A stretch of DNA of 64,000 bases from JABCYV01 sp963696025 (lineage in GTDB: Bacteria; Acidobacteriota; Terriglobia; Terriglobales; Acidobacteriaceae), in the NCBI GenBank assembly GCA_963696025.1, contig CAVOII010000004.1:558001-622000 (forward strand), read 5' to 3'. The notes below the pieces were generated by a model. That model ran no database searches. It had not been told where the DNA came from and worked only from the letters and a program-made list of their open reading frames with translations. Position numbers and translations under genes: made by a program. This document shows, one piece after another, positions 51,661-60,869 of this stretch. Positions within the stretch are counted from its first letter, which is position 1, and each line of letters opens with the position of its first letter.

Positions 51661-52692
51661 ATGGCAACCCACACGAAACCCGAAATCAAAGCCAGAACTT
51701 TTGGCGAAAATATTGAAAGCGATCTGGCGTCAAGATTCCTGCGTGTGGTGGAGACTGCGGCGATTGCTTCCGCCCACACTATGGGTCGGGGAGAACGCAA
51801 GTTGTCAGACCAGGTCGCGACCGAATCCATGCGACAGACCATGGAGTCGATACCCATGCGCGGCGTCATCGTGATCGGTGAGGGCGAGCGGGATGAAGCC
51901 CCCATGCTCTACATTGGCGAAAAAGTTGGCGCGGAGTTTCCTGACGGTACCGACGTGCCGGAAGTGGACATCGCGGTCGATCCCTTGGAAGGCACGAATC
52001 TTTGCGCCACTGGAGCGCCGGGCGCGATCACGGTGCTGGCGGCGTCAGAGCGCGGCGGGCTACTGCATGCCCCGGACTGCTACATGGAAAAGATTGTGGT
52101 GGGACCGTCCTGCAAGAACGCTGTCGATCTGGATGCCCCGGTTGTGGAGAATCTGAAGAATATCGCCCGGCGTCTGAATCGCGATGTCGAAGATCTAGTG
52201 ATCATTGTGCTGGACCGTCCGCGCCACGACAAACTGATTGCGGATATACGGGCGGCCGGCGCTCGCATCCGGCTGATCGGAGACGGCGATTTATCGGCTG
52301 GAATCGCAGCAGCCGTGGAAGGCACCGGTGTACATGCGGTCATGGGTTCGGGCGGCGCGCCGGAGGGCGTTATCACGGCAGCGGCGATCCGCTGCGTCAA
52401 TGGGTACATGCTGGGACGTCTGGTGGTCAACAAACCGGAACTGGAAGAGCGCATTGCGCGCATGGGGATCAAAGAGAAAGACAAGATTTACGAAGCGGAG
52501 GATCTCGCTCCCGGCAAACAACTTATCTTCGCCGCGACAGGCGTGACCGAAGGCGCGCTGATGAAGGGCGTGCGCTTCTTCGGAGAGGGCACGCGGACTT
52601 CGTCCGTCATCATGACCTTGCGCACCGCGAAGGTCCGCTTCATCGACAGTATCCATTTGGAGAAGGGTCCGGATGTAAGGGTGAAGTTCTAA
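51661..52692 (+). CDS. glpX: Fructose-1,6-bisphosphatase class II
   Basis: Gluconeogenic phosphatase of the GlpX type. VIGEGERDEAPMLYIGEKVG and VDIAVDPLEGTNLCATGAPG contain the metal-binding Glu/Asp residues; GDGDLSAGIAAAVEGTGVHA and MGSGGAPEGVITAAAIRC are further signatures. 343 aa is slightly longer than average but normal. It may also hydrolyse sedoheptulose bisphosphate, as some GlpX proteins do. Confidence 0.93.
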   Translation: MATHTKPEIKARTFGENIESDLASRFLRVVETAAIASAHTMGRGERKLSDQVATESMRQTMESIPMRGVIVIGEGERDEAPMLYIGEKVGAEFPDGTDVPEVDIAVDPLEGTNLCATGAPGAITVLAASERGGLLHAPDCYMEKIVVGPSCKNAVDLDAPVVENLKNIARRLNRDVEDLVIIVLDRPRHDKLIADIRAAGARIRLIGDGDLSAGIAAAVEGTGVHAVMGSGGAPEGVITAAAIRCVNGYMLGRLVVNKPELEERIARMGIKEKDKIYEAEDLAPGKQLIFAATGVTEGALMKGVRFFGEGTRTSSVIMTLRTAKVRFIDSIHLEKGPDVRVKF

Positions 52693-52792
52693 GGAGTAGG
52701 TTGTACTCCGGTAGGAATCCCCCAGCCGCTTCTCGATCGGCCCTTGCGCGCTGCAGCAGCACGTGCCGGCGTGGATTCCTTTCGCTGACGTC

Positions 52793-54031
52793 CTATTTCA
52801 AATAATCCGAATCTTTCTTCAGGTCTTCCGGGATGGGTGGGAAGGGTGGGAACTCCTGCGAGTATCCCTTGAATAACGGCGAAGTGACCTCAGCTCGGAG
52901 AGTGCCATCGTGCACCGCAATTTTGTGAGGATTGCCGACCGAGTAGCCTTCCCACAAAGAAACCCCGGCGTAGGCGCCATCATTGCGCAGGATGTAATAG
53001 GTCATGTCCACGAAGCGGAGTTTGTTCATGTCGTTGCTGTAATTGCGCGCGATGCGCTTGAGGGCGTCCATGCCAGCGTCGTGAGGAGACATGCCACGCC
53101 GCATGTTTTCAACGATGCTATGCGCGCCGGCAACCTTGATATTTTCTTCTCCGCTGCCGGTAGCCCCAGCCGAGCCCACATCCTGATCGGTATAACAACC
53201 AGCGCCAATAATGGGCGAATCGCCGCATCGTCCGGGGAGTTTAAAAGCCAGTCCGCTGGTAGTGGTGGTACCGGAAATTTCTCCCTTCGCGCTGAGAGCG
53301 GAGCAGTGAATAGTGCCAGTCGGCGGAAAAACGACACGGCGAATGGCAGCGTGACGGAATTCCGGCTCGATACCGAGACTGGTGGCGCGCTCCTCAAGGC
53401 GGCGAAAGCGCTGTGGCCACAACTCTGATTGCGGCTTGGTATTAGGCGCTTGCCAGTGCGGATCGGCGAGCCCCGGACCCCACCAATCGCCGCTGGAGTG
53501 ATACTCCTTCCACAGCATCCAAATCTTGCGCGAGTGTTCCGTGAGCAGGTTTTCGCGGGGGAAGCCCATGGCCGCCGCGAAACGTTCGGCGCCCTCTCCC
53601 ACCAGCATGACGTGGCCGGTATGCTCCATGACTGCTTTGGAGACCAACGAAACATTCTTGATATTTCGCACGCCGCCGACCGATCCGGCGCGGCGCGTAG
53701 GGCCGTGCATGCAGCAAGCGTCAAGTTCGACTACGCCTTCCTCATTGGGCAAGCCACCCAGGCCGACGGTGTCGTCCTTGGGATCGTCTTCGGGACCTTT
53801 GACGACCTGCAGAGTGGCATCCAGGGTGTCGCCACCATTTTTCAGAAAGGCGTAGGCATCATCGAGGTACGCATAGCCGTTGTTGGCGCAAATGATGATT
53901 GGACGCTTGCCAAGCCCGCTTCCAGCTTCAGCTTTCTTTGAGTCCTGCTGGTCCTGTTCCTTGCCTTGCAAGCCAAGGGACAAGGAGCCGACGAGCGCTG
54001 TGGCAAGAAAATCGCGGCGCGAAAGGGTCAC
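52793..54031 (-). CDS. Glycosylasparaginase/isoaspartyl-peptidase-like Ntn hydrolase, Tat-exported
   Basis: 412 aa. Tat signal LSRRDFLATALVGSLSLGLQ. The Ntn-hydrolase pattern is present: GGDTLDATLQVVKGPEDDP and GLPNEEGVVELDACCMHG in the alpha chain, then FPPTGTIHCSALSAKGEISG, in which the Thr of GTI is the expected autocatalytic nucleophile, and GRCGDSPIIGAGCYTDQDVG in the beta chain. This matches N4-(beta-N-acetylglucosaminyl)-L-asparaginase-type enzymes that split Asn-linked sugar or isoaspartyl bonds. Exact substrate unknown. Confidence 0.88.
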   Translation of the reverse strand: MTLSRRDFLATALVGSLSLGLQGKEQDQQDSKKAEAGSGLGKRPIIICANNGYAYLDDAYAFLKNGGDTLDATLQVVKGPEDDPKDDTVGLGGLPNEEGVVELDACCMHGPTRRAGSVGGVRNIKNVSLVSKAVMEHTGHVMLVGEGAERFAAAMGFPRENLLTEHSRKIWMLWKEYHSSGDWWGPGLADPHWQAPNTKPQSELWPQRFRRLEERATSLGIEPEFRHAAIRRVVFPPTGTIHCSALSAKGEISGTTTTSGLAFKLPGRCGDSPIIGAGCYTDQDVGSAGATGSGEENIKVAGAHSIVENMRRGMSPHDAGMDALKRIARNYSNDMNKLRFVDMTYYILRNDGAYAGVSLWEGYSVGNPHKIAVHDGTLRAEVTSPLFKGYSQEFPPFPPIPEDLKKDSDYLK

Positions 54032-54142
54032 GCTGACCTCCGATCGCTTTAATTAGCGAGACAGAATAGCACGCGAAGTTGTGGACAACGTAAGCCTTAA
54101 CACGGGCGAGGACGCCCGCGCCTACATCGTTCTGTGGGGACG

Positions 54143-55321
54143 TTATGAGGCGATTGCCATTCCGCCCGTGCTCTGGTCGGCACGGAAGCGCAGAAGGGCA
54201 GCTATGTTGCCGACACGATCGAACTCGGGATCATCTTTTACGTAAAAAAGCTCAATGTCGCGGCGGATGGCTGCGGGAATAATCGCCTCGCAGACGTCTT
54301 CCAATTCACGCGTGCTCCGGCCGCAAAGGGGGCAATAGCGGACTATGTGCGCGTCCAGATGCCCGCACGCGCTGCATTCGACGGCGCGAGAAGAATAGTT
54401 TTCTCCCAGAAGCAGGGTTTGCACTTCGCCCATTTCGAGCGAGCGCAACACCCGCCGCAGACCGGCGACTCCACGATGGTTACCCTTGGCCCGGCTGAGC
54501 GCTTCCCTCACCACTTGGTAGCGACGCTGGTCGAGGGTATCCTGCACAATTCGCTCCGCCTGTGTCCGCACCAGGTCGCTGGTGATATTGGCCACATCCG
54601 CGGTAAAGCGACCTAACAGCCGTTTCTTCAGGTAGGAGTGCAGATGAGAGTCGAGTTCATGCCAGTTGCTGTCGGAGCAGCCGATGACAAAATAGTCAAA
54701 GCTTCCCTTCTCTTGTGCCTGCTTCAGGTGTTCGGCCACATTCTTGAAATGGTGCAGAACTTCATCATTTACCCGGCGTTGCGCGTGGCCCGCATCATAA
54801 CCTGCGAAGCCGTCGCCCCGGCCCCGGCGTGGCAGAGGATGAAATAGTCCCTCGCGCTCCTTGAGTTCGTCGAGCCGTAGATCAAAGAAGCGGGCTTTGC
54901 GACGATCAGTGACAGCGACGCCCAGGCGAGGATGCGCGCCCAGTAAGACGGCCAGGGGTTTGAGATGGAAGCGCCGATTGACAAAGAGTTGTGTGCCCGG
55001 CAATTGCGGGGGCAGATCGAATTCGCGCCAGAACTTCCGGCTTCCGCAGGCGAAGACCGCTTTGGCGCGGGCTTGTTTTCCCTGCCAAGATCCGACCAAT
55101 TCAAGCATGCGGTCCAGATCACTGCGGGCGCAACCATTCTTGCCGTTCTTCTCCGCCTGGCGCAGGGCATTGCGGACCACATCTTTGGCCAGAATCGATT
55201 GCTCGCGGTGCGATTTGTTCTGCGGCTTCGCCGGTTGAAAATAAAAACTGAGGGCGCAGTCGGAATCCCCATTGAATTGGAAGTCAGCCAGTTCACGGAT
55301 GTCTTCGCGGGTAATCATCAA
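54143..55321 (-). CDS. Bacterial release-factor-1-like (eRF1/aRF1-type, baeRF) protein without GGQ
   Basis: 392 aa with the three-domain plan of archaeal/eukaryotic peptide-chain release factor 1. The N-terminal domain (about 15-135) has ALSFYFQPAKPQN and GTQLFVNRRFHLKPLAVLL. The middle domain begins RLGVAVTDRRKARFFDLRL and should carry GGQ, but the matching site reads DAGHAQRRVNDEV (177-189). The C-terminal domain includes a zinc ribbon CSACG...CPLCG (Cys316, 319, 330, 333). Loss of GGQ argues against peptide release and for another ribosome-binding role. It lies 27 bp downstream of the HPF-sigma fusion gene, same strand. Annotation as Vms1/VLRF-like is possible. Confidence 0.8.
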   Translation of the reverse strand: MMITREDIRELADFQFNGDSDCALSFYFQPAKPQNKSHREQSILAKDVVRNALRQAEKNGKNGCARSDLDRMLELVGSWQGKQARAKAVFACGSRKFWREFDLPPQLPGTQLFVNRRFHLKPLAVLLGAHPRLGVAVTDRRKARFFDLRLDELKEREGLFHPLPRRGRGDGFAGYDAGHAQRRVNDEVLHHFKNVAEHLKQAQEKGSFDYFVIGCSDSNWHELDSHLHSYLKKRLLGRFTADVANITSDLVRTQAERIVQDTLDQRRYQVVREALSRAKGNHRGVAGLRRVLRSLEMGEVQTLLLGENYSSRAVECSACGHLDAHIVRYCPLCGRSTRELEDVCEAIIPAAIRRDIELFYVKDDPEFDRVGNIAALLRFRADQSTGGMAIAS

Positions 55322-55348
55322 AGATTTCTCCCGAATGAGTGATGACGA

Positions 55349-56392
55349 TCAGTCTGTTCCCGTGTCTTGGAGAAACTTTTCTCGAAAGCGATGGGCAATG
55401 GGCGGAGAACGGCGCAAGTGGTCGCGCGCCGCCAGGATTGAGGAACGTATCTCGTCATGCCGGCGATCCGTAATCTCAGAGATTTCCTCCACCGAGAATC
55501 CTTCGATGGTGTGCAGAATAAAGACTTCCCGATCGGGTCGCTTGGCGCCATCCAGCGCATATTGCACTAGGGAGATCATTTCGTCGGAGGAGGCAATATC
55601 CTCAGGGGTGGAGGTGCGGCGGTCAGGGATGACGCTCTCTTCGGTCAGGATTTCATCGGGCTGGTGGAACTGGAGTTCGGGTTCATCGCTGGCGCGCACG
55701 TTTTGTTTGCGAGCCGATACCTCCAAGGGGATGGCAGACAGACTCTCCTCGCTGCGAACCGAAAGGTCGTCGAGGGCTCGGATAGCCAGCCGGTAGAGCC
55801 AGGGCTCAAGAGCCAGTCGCTCGGGCTTTTCGCCGCCATCGCCGAGGGCCCGGGCGATGACTTCATCGACAACTTCTTCCTTGCTCACGAAGTCGGGCGC
55901 AACTTCGCCGGCCACTTCGCGGAAATACAACTCGCGTTCAACAAAACGCTCCAAACGGCTCAGATTCGCGTTCACATAGGAACGAATGTCATCAGACGAT
56001 ACTGTAGACGGCTGCACCGCCGCCAGAGTCTGCTCAAACGGAACCTGCCGCTCAGGGCGGCCACTTTCCGCGTGGCGGCGACGCCATTTATGCGAGCTGC
56101 GCAAAAGGTCTTTGTGCCTGGTGATCTGCTGCAGCAGATCGTCGAAGGCGGTCTTTATCGCAACCACGGCAGTCGGGGCTGATTGCTGGACCGCCATTTG
56201 GCCCGATGGCAGACGCAGATTTAATGACACGATCGTACCTTCACGGGCCGAACTTTGTTCTACCACCCCCTTCAAGTGCACCAGTTCGGGACGAAAGACC
56301 TGCAACCGCTTGCGCAGTTTTTCGACTAGGTGATTTATATCTTTTTCGATGTCGGGAGTCTTATGAAGGCGATAACTTATGTGCACATTCAT
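55349..56392 (-). CDS. HPF/RaiA-like ribosome-hibernation domain fused to sigma-70-like domain
   Basis: 347 aa. Residues 1-105 fit the ribosome hibernation/S30AE fold (NVHISYRLHKTPDIEKDINH, TIVSLNLRLPSGQMAVQQSA, VVAIKTAFDDLLQQITRHKD), ending in a basic HKWRRRH. The rest looks like an ECF-type sigma factor: a region 2-like part (about 133-215, SYVNANLSRLERFVERELYF, EVVDEVIARAL) and a region 4-like part (about 268-328, DREVFILHTIEGFSVEEISE with the helix-turn-helix, then HDEIRSSILAARDHLRR). An acidic linker lies between. It would bind the 30S decoding region and perhaps RNA polymerase or DNA. No anti-sigma gene is adjacent. Confidence 0.82.
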   Translation of the reverse strand: MNVHISYRLHKTPDIEKDINHLVEKLRKRLQVFRPELVHLKGVVEQSSAREGTIVSLNLRLPSGQMAVQQSAPTAVVAIKTAFDDLLQQITRHKDLLRSSHKWRRRHAESGRPERQVPFEQTLAAVQPSTVSSDDIRSYVNANLSRLERFVERELYFREVAGEVAPDFVSKEEVVDEVIARALGDGGEKPERLALEPWLYRLAIRALDDLSVRSEESLSAIPLEVSARKQNVRASDEPELQFHQPDEILTEESVIPDRRTSTPEDIASSDEMISLVQYALDGAKRPDREVFILHTIEGFSVEEISEITDRRHDEIRSSILAARDHLRRSPPIAHRFREKFLQDTGTD

Positions 56393-56532
56393 GTCAAGCC
56401 TCAGAACACGGGAAGACTAGACCCGCGACGCTTTCCGCTGCTATGGGCTGATTCTACACCCGGAAGAAAGACGGCAAACGGAATTTAGAGAGGGGTGGAA
56501 CAAGAATTTTTACTGCACGGAAATAGGAGGGT

Positions 56533-57663
56533 TTACACCTCTACCGTGACCGAAGTCTCGGTCCGCAGCACCGGCCGATAGAGGGTGTCGCGCTCGATAG
56601 GCTCGCGGCCGGCTTCGCGGATCAAGCGAACGAGCTCCTGACGACGCATGCCTTGGGGAGTGGTGGCGCCAGCGTCGTGATAGATCTTTTCTTCGATCAC
56701 GGTGCCGTCGAGGTCGTCGGCGCCGAAGCGCAGGCAAATCTGGGCGATCTTGGGGGTCAGCATCTGCCAGTAAGCTTTGATGTGTGGGAAGTTGTCGAGC
56801 ACCAGACGGCTAACTGCAATTTGTTTGATATCCAACATGCCGGTGGTTTTAGGCAAATGTTGCAACGCGGTGTTGTCAGGATGGAAGGCCAACGGGATAA
56901 AGGTCTGGAAGCCGCCGGTCTGATCCTGTAATTCCCGCAGTTTGAGCAGATGGTCGACGCGGTCTTCATCGTTCTCCACGTGGCCGTAGAGCATGGTGGC
57001 ATTAGACTTCAAGCCCATCTCATGGGCGAGCCTGGCGATTTCCAGCCACTGATCGCCGTCAATTTTATGGTCGCAGATGATGTGCCGCACTCGATCAGCG
57101 AAGATTTCCGCTCCACCGCCGGGCAGAGAATCCACACCTGCGGCTTTCAGTTGTTCCAGCGTTTCGCGGATGGAGAGCTTGGCGCACTTCGAGAGATAAG
57201 CCACCTCAACCATAGTGAAAGCCTTGAGATGAACTTGCGGAAAGCGCTGCTTAAGTCCGGAGATTAGGTCAAGGAAATACTGGAAAGGCAGATCGGGATG
57301 CAGGCCGCCAACGATATGAAACTCGGTGACTGCCTCAGTGTAGCCAGAAGCGGCGGTCTGGAGGGCTTCTTCCAGCGCCATCGTGTAAGCGCCGGGCGTG
57401 TCTTTCTTTCGACCGAAGGCACAGAGGCGGCAGGCGGCGACACAAACATTCGTCGGATTGATATGACGGTTGACATTGAAGTAGGTCTTGTCTCCGTGCA
57501 TGCGCTCGCGCACGGAGTTGGCCAACCATCCCACGGCCAGAATGTCGGCACTGCGATAGAGCGTGAGGGCGTCCTCGGCATTCAGACGCTCGCGAGCGAG
57601 AACCTTGGCGTGGATCGGTTGCAACCCGGCGTCATCGGTCTGGAAATCGTGGGCAGCCAGCAT
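56533..57663 (-). CDS. mqnE: Aminodeoxyfutalosine synthase (radical SAM)
   Basis: Radical-SAM enzyme of the futalosine route to menaquinone. Cys74, Cys78 and Cys81 in TNVCVAACRLCAFGR bind the [4Fe-4S] cluster. FHIVGGLHPDLPFQYFLDL, SLPGGGAEIFADRVRHIIC and SNATMLYGHVENDEDRVDH are typical of MqnE/MqnC/CofH relatives. The close CofH and MqnC relatives are the alternatives; length and overall wording favour MqnE. A UbiA-type prenyltransferase (59948-60808) is nearby. Confidence 0.88.
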   Translation of the reverse strand: MLAAHDFQTDDAGLQPIHAKVLARERLNAEDALTLYRSADILAVGWLANSVRERMHGDKTYFNVNRHINPTNVCVAACRLCAFGRKKDTPGAYTMALEEALQTAASGYTEAVTEFHIVGGLHPDLPFQYFLDLISGLKQRFPQVHLKAFTMVEVAYLSKCAKLSIRETLEQLKAAGVDSLPGGGAEIFADRVRHIICDHKIDGDQWLEIARLAHEMGLKSNATMLYGHVENDEDRVDHLLKLRELQDQTGGFQTFIPLAFHPDNTALQHLPKTTGMLDIKQIAVSRLVLDNFPHIKAYWQMLTPKIAQICLRFGADDLDGTVIEEKIYHDAGATTPQGMRRQELVRLIREAGREPIERDTLYRPVLRTETSVTVEV

Positions 57664-57767
57664 CGACTCAAATAATACTCCACTGTCGCCTATCTCATGG
57701 CCTACCGCGAGGTCGGGGATGTCTTACAGAAGGAAGTGCCCACTTTTAACCATTTATTCACCCAGCG

Positions 57768-59375
57768 ATGGTACGACCCTCGGTTTACCTCATGCAGGCT
57801 TATGGTCCGATGCATCGGCGGAAAAAGGGGAGATGTTGCAGCGTTGCGTCGTCCAACGATCAAGCGTCCGGCGTCCAATTGTCGCAAGCGCAAATAGTTC
57901 CATCAGCCCGGCAATTCTCAACTCAACCGTTCCCCGCCCACCGCAGCAAGCTGGTGGCATTTTGCCTAGCACTGGCTAGTTGCGCCTGTCTTGCCCAGAC
58001 CGCCACTACCCTGTCGCAAGTAAAAAAGATATACGTCGAGCCGCTAGGTGCTGAGAAATTGGGCACCGAGTTTCGCGATCACATGATCGCGCGCTTGCGC
58101 AAGGATGCGACGATCGAGATTGTCGGCAGCTCCGAACAGGCCGATGCCGTTCTCAGCGGGACCGGCCGGATCTGGATAACAGGTTATGTTTCCGAAAACC
58201 CTCGTTCTCCGGCCACGAATCGTCACCCGGTTTATGAGGGCTACTTGGCAGCCGAATTGATCGGGCAGAACCATGAGCCATTGTGGTCCTATCTGGTGAC
58301 ACCCAGCAGATTTGCTTGGCGCGGCATCATTGACGATCTCACGGGCAATCTGGCGTCCCGGCTGCTCGACGCCCGCCGGGAAAAAAACGAATCAGGGCCG
58401 AAACCGGCGGCTGCAGTGGGTTTGCGCAGCACCATCCATGGAGCTGGCGCGACTTTCCCATTCCCGATGTATCAGAAGTGGTTTGAATCGTTTCAGGAGC
58501 GTAATCCCGATGCGCACGTGTCCTACGACGCGATCGGTTCGGAGAAAGGCTTTCGCCTGCTGGCCGATGGCAAACTGGACTTCGCGGCGACTGAGATACC
58601 TCTGACCGATGAGCATATGGAACAGCTAGGAGCACATTTTAAGCATCTGCCATCGGTTCTCGGCGGAGTTGTGCCAATTTACCACCTGCAAGGGACAGTC
58701 CGCACGCTCAAGCTTACCCCGGAACTTCTCGCCGATATTTATTTGGGAAAGATCAAACGGTGGAACGATCCGAAAATTCGCGCTGTGAACCACGGCATCT
58801 CGCTGCCCGCCCATGAGATCACCGTTGTACACCGCTCCGACGGCAGTGGCACGACATTTGTATGGAGCGATTTTTTGGCGAAGACTAGTCCGGAGTGGAA
58901 GACAAGAATGGGCGCAAATAGCGAACTCGCGTGGCCGGTAGGCATTGGGGTAGAACGGAACGATGGAGTCGCAGCCAAGGTAAAGGAGGCGCCCGACTCG
59001 ATCGGCTACGTAGAAATGGTGTATGCCTTGCAGCACGGGCTGAACTACGCCGCGGTGCGCAACGCTTCAGGACAGTTCGTGCACGCCGACCTTGCCAGCG
59101 TAAGAGCAGCAGCCGCGTCCGCGGAGAAAAGCACGACGCTGGACTTTCGGGTTTCGATCACCGATGCTCCTGGAGCCGAAGCCTATCCCATCGCATCTTT
59201 CACCTGGATGCTTTTGCCCGAAAACATCGAGGATTCCAGTAAGAAGGCGGAGCTGATCGAACTGCTGCGGTGGATCCTCACCTCAGGTCAGAAAGAGTGT
59301 TCGGAATTGGGTTATGCCCCTCTGCCCAGGGAAGTCGCAGATCGAGAACTTCAGTCGTTGGAGGCTTGGAAATAA
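57768..59375 (+). CDS. PstS-like phosphate-binding protein with extra N-terminal domain
   Basis: The C-terminal ~310 residues are a phosphate ABC transporter binding protein: GAGATFPFPMYQKWFESFQE, DFAATEIPLTDEHMEQLGA, HRSDGSGTTFVWSDFLAKTS and GVAAKVKEAPDSIGYVEMVY. Before it lies a ~150-residue domain (VKKIYVEPLGAEKLGTEFRD, QADAVLSGTGRIWITGYVS, YEGYLAAELIGQNHEPLWSY) not normally found in PstS, reminiscent of outer-membrane-lipoprotein-like sensor or DUF4136-type folds. The start is uncertain: the signal LVAFCLALASCACLAQ suggests GTG 57954, in frame, rather than 57768. No pst transporter genes are adjacent. Confidence 0.8.
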   Translation: MVRPSVYLMQAYGPMHRRKKGRCCSVASSNDQASGVQLSQAQIVPSARQFSTQPFPAHRSKLVAFCLALASCACLAQTATTLSQVKKIYVEPLGAEKLGTEFRDHMIARLRKDATIEIVGSSEQADAVLSGTGRIWITGYVSENPRSPATNRHPVYEGYLAAELIGQNHEPLWSYLVTPSRFAWRGIIDDLTGNLASRLLDARREKNESGPKPAAAVGLRSTIHGAGATFPFPMYQKWFESFQERNPDAHVSYDAIGSEKGFRLLADGKLDFAATEIPLTDEHMEQLGAHFKHLPSVLGGVVPIYHLQGTVRTLKLTPELLADIYLGKIKRWNDPKIRAVNHGISLPAHEITVVHRSDGSGTTFVWSDFLAKTSPEWKTRMGANSELAWPVGIGVERNDGVAAKVKEAPDSIGYVEMVYALQHGLNYAAVRNASGQFVHADLASVRAAAASAEKSTTLDFRVSITDAPGAEAYPIASFTWMLLPENIEDSSKKAELIELLRWILTSGQKECSELGYAPLPREVADRELQSLEAWK

Positions 59376-59411
59376 GCGCACTGCGCCGGGGGTGGAGAAT
59401 TTGGATGCGCT

Positions 59412-59885
59412 TCAAGCGCGAGTCGCAATCCGGGGTGTTTCCAGTTCCATCTGCCAGATGCCTTCGAAGTCGACGAAATAAGCGTCCACCTGAGTGCCAG
59501 GGATAGCCGTTAGCAGATTCGTCGTTGCGCACTGCAATTCGCGCTGATGATGTTCGGCTTCTGCACGGGCATCGCCGCGAAACCCGCGCGCGAGCCCACC
59601 ATAGGCGCCGCAGTCGGAGTGCAGCATCAGGATTACCCGCTTGGTGCCATGCAGGCGCATCGATTTCCGGATCTGCTCGATCACAAACTCGCGATCGGCC
59701 TCCAAATCAGGAGAGGCCAAAGACTTGGCGCCGCCGGCAATCTTAATGGCGTCGGGATGAAGGACTCCGATCCGCTTGAGATATTTCCGGAATCCCAGGT
59801 CAAAACGATCGTCGAAACACCAGACAATGGCCGCGTCGCAATGATACTTGTCTCGTGGCGCTTCGAAATGAAACACTTTTTTCAT
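59412..59885 (-). CDS. Small beta-carbonic-anhydrase-like protein
   Basis: 157 aa. AIVWCFDDRFDLGFRKYL contains Cys23, Asp25 or 26 and Arg27 like the C-x-D-x-R of beta carbonic anhydrases. HPDAIKIAGGAKSLASPD and VILMLHSDCGAYGG (His89, Cys92) complete the Cys-His-Cys zinc site. It is shorter than typical beta-CAs (~200 aa) and could be a non-catalytic relative. The downstream end abuts the PstS gene on the other strand. Confidence 0.72.
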   Translation of the reverse strand: MKKVFHFEAPRDKYHCDAAIVWCFDDRFDLGFRKYLKRIGVLHPDAIKIAGGAKSLASPDLEADREFVIEQIRKSMRLHGTKRVILMLHSDCGAYGGLARGFRGDARAEAEHHQRELQCATTNLLTAIPGTQVDAYFVDFEGIWQMELETPRIATRA

Positions 59886-59947
59886 CGCATTCCATCCGAT
59901 GTTGCTTGCGTTTTACATCTTGCAGCACAATCTGCCGATGCGGCTCA

Positions 59948-60808
59948 TCAACGCCGCAGCAGATCCACAGTCACGAAAGCGAAGAAGACTACCGAAATCA
60001 CGCCATTCATTGTGAAGAACGCCGCGTTAAGCCTGGAGAGGTCGCGGGCGGAAACAAGACTGTGCTCATATGCGAGCAGAAGTGCCACCACGACGACTCC
60101 CGCGATCGCTATTTTCCCTAAACCAAAGGCGGCCACAAAGATAATCAACAAGAGCAGCATTAGCACATGGAAGACGCGGGCAATCCATAGCGATTTGCCG
60201 ATACCCCAGAAGCGCGGGATGGAATGGAGTCCCGCCTGCCGGTCGAACTCGTAATCCTGACAACTGTAAAGTACATCGAAGCCTCCCACCCAGAGGGTAA
60301 CCGCGGCGGTAAGCAGCAGAATGCGAGGGTCGAACGATCCGCGGACCGCGATCCAGGCAGCGGCGGGCGCGATGCCGAGTGCGAATCCCAATACCAGATG
60401 CGACCAGCGAGTAAATCGCTTGGTGTACGAATAAAGCAGCAGCACGACCAATGCGACCGGAGAAAGTGCGAACGCCAGCCGATTCAACTGTCTGGCGGAG
60501 AGTACAAACACCGCACAGGAAACGAGAACAAATGTGGCCACGAAGCGGGAACTGAGGGCGCCGGTGGGAAGAGCTCGTGTCATCGTGCGTGGGTTGGCCG
60601 CGTCAATGGAAGCGTCGGCGAGGCGGTTGAAGGCCATAGCCGCGGAACGCGCAGCGACCATGGCAATCACGATCCACGCGAGCTGATGAATTGTGGGATG
60701 GCCATTGGCAGCCAGCATGACCCCGCACAGCGCAAACGGGAGAGCGAAGATGGAGTGCTCCCACTTAATCATCTCCAGGGTAACGCGAAGATTGTAGAGA
60801 AGTGCCAC
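59948..60808 (-). CDS. UbiA family prenyltransferase, menaquinone type (MqnP-like)
   Basis: 286 aa with about eight membrane helices. The two Asp-rich motifs NRLADASIDAANPRT and SCQDYEFDRQAGLHSIP bind the Mg-diphosphate. It is of the UbiA/4-hydroxybenzoate-polyprenyltransferase type. With mqnE 2.3 kb away in the window it is probably MqnP, which attaches the prenyl tail in the futalosine pathway. UbiA or a protoheme farnesyltransferase are less likely readings. Confidence 0.85.
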   Translation of the reverse strand: MALLYNLRVTLEMIKWEHSIFALPFALCGVMLAANGHPTIHQLAWIVIAMVAARSAAMAFNRLADASIDAANPRTMTRALPTGALSSRFVATFVLVSCAVFVLSARQLNRLAFALSPVALVVLLLYSYTKRFTRWSHLVLGFALGIAPAAAWIAVRGSFDPRILLLTAAVTLWVGGFDVLYSCQDYEFDRQAGLHSIPRFWGIGKSLWIARVFHVLMLLLLIIFVAAFGLGKIAIAGVVVVALLLAYEHSLVSARDLSRLNAAFFTMNGVISVVFFAFVTVDLLRR

Positions 60809-60869
60809 GAGAAGATTGTAAAGCAGGTCTCAGTTCTCAGTTCCTAGTTATCAGTTTTCTCTTCTCTTA

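Noticed and set aside
52693..52709. GGAGTA/TACTCC hairpin after glpX
   Set aside because: Short stem and no U-run; not enough for a terminator call.
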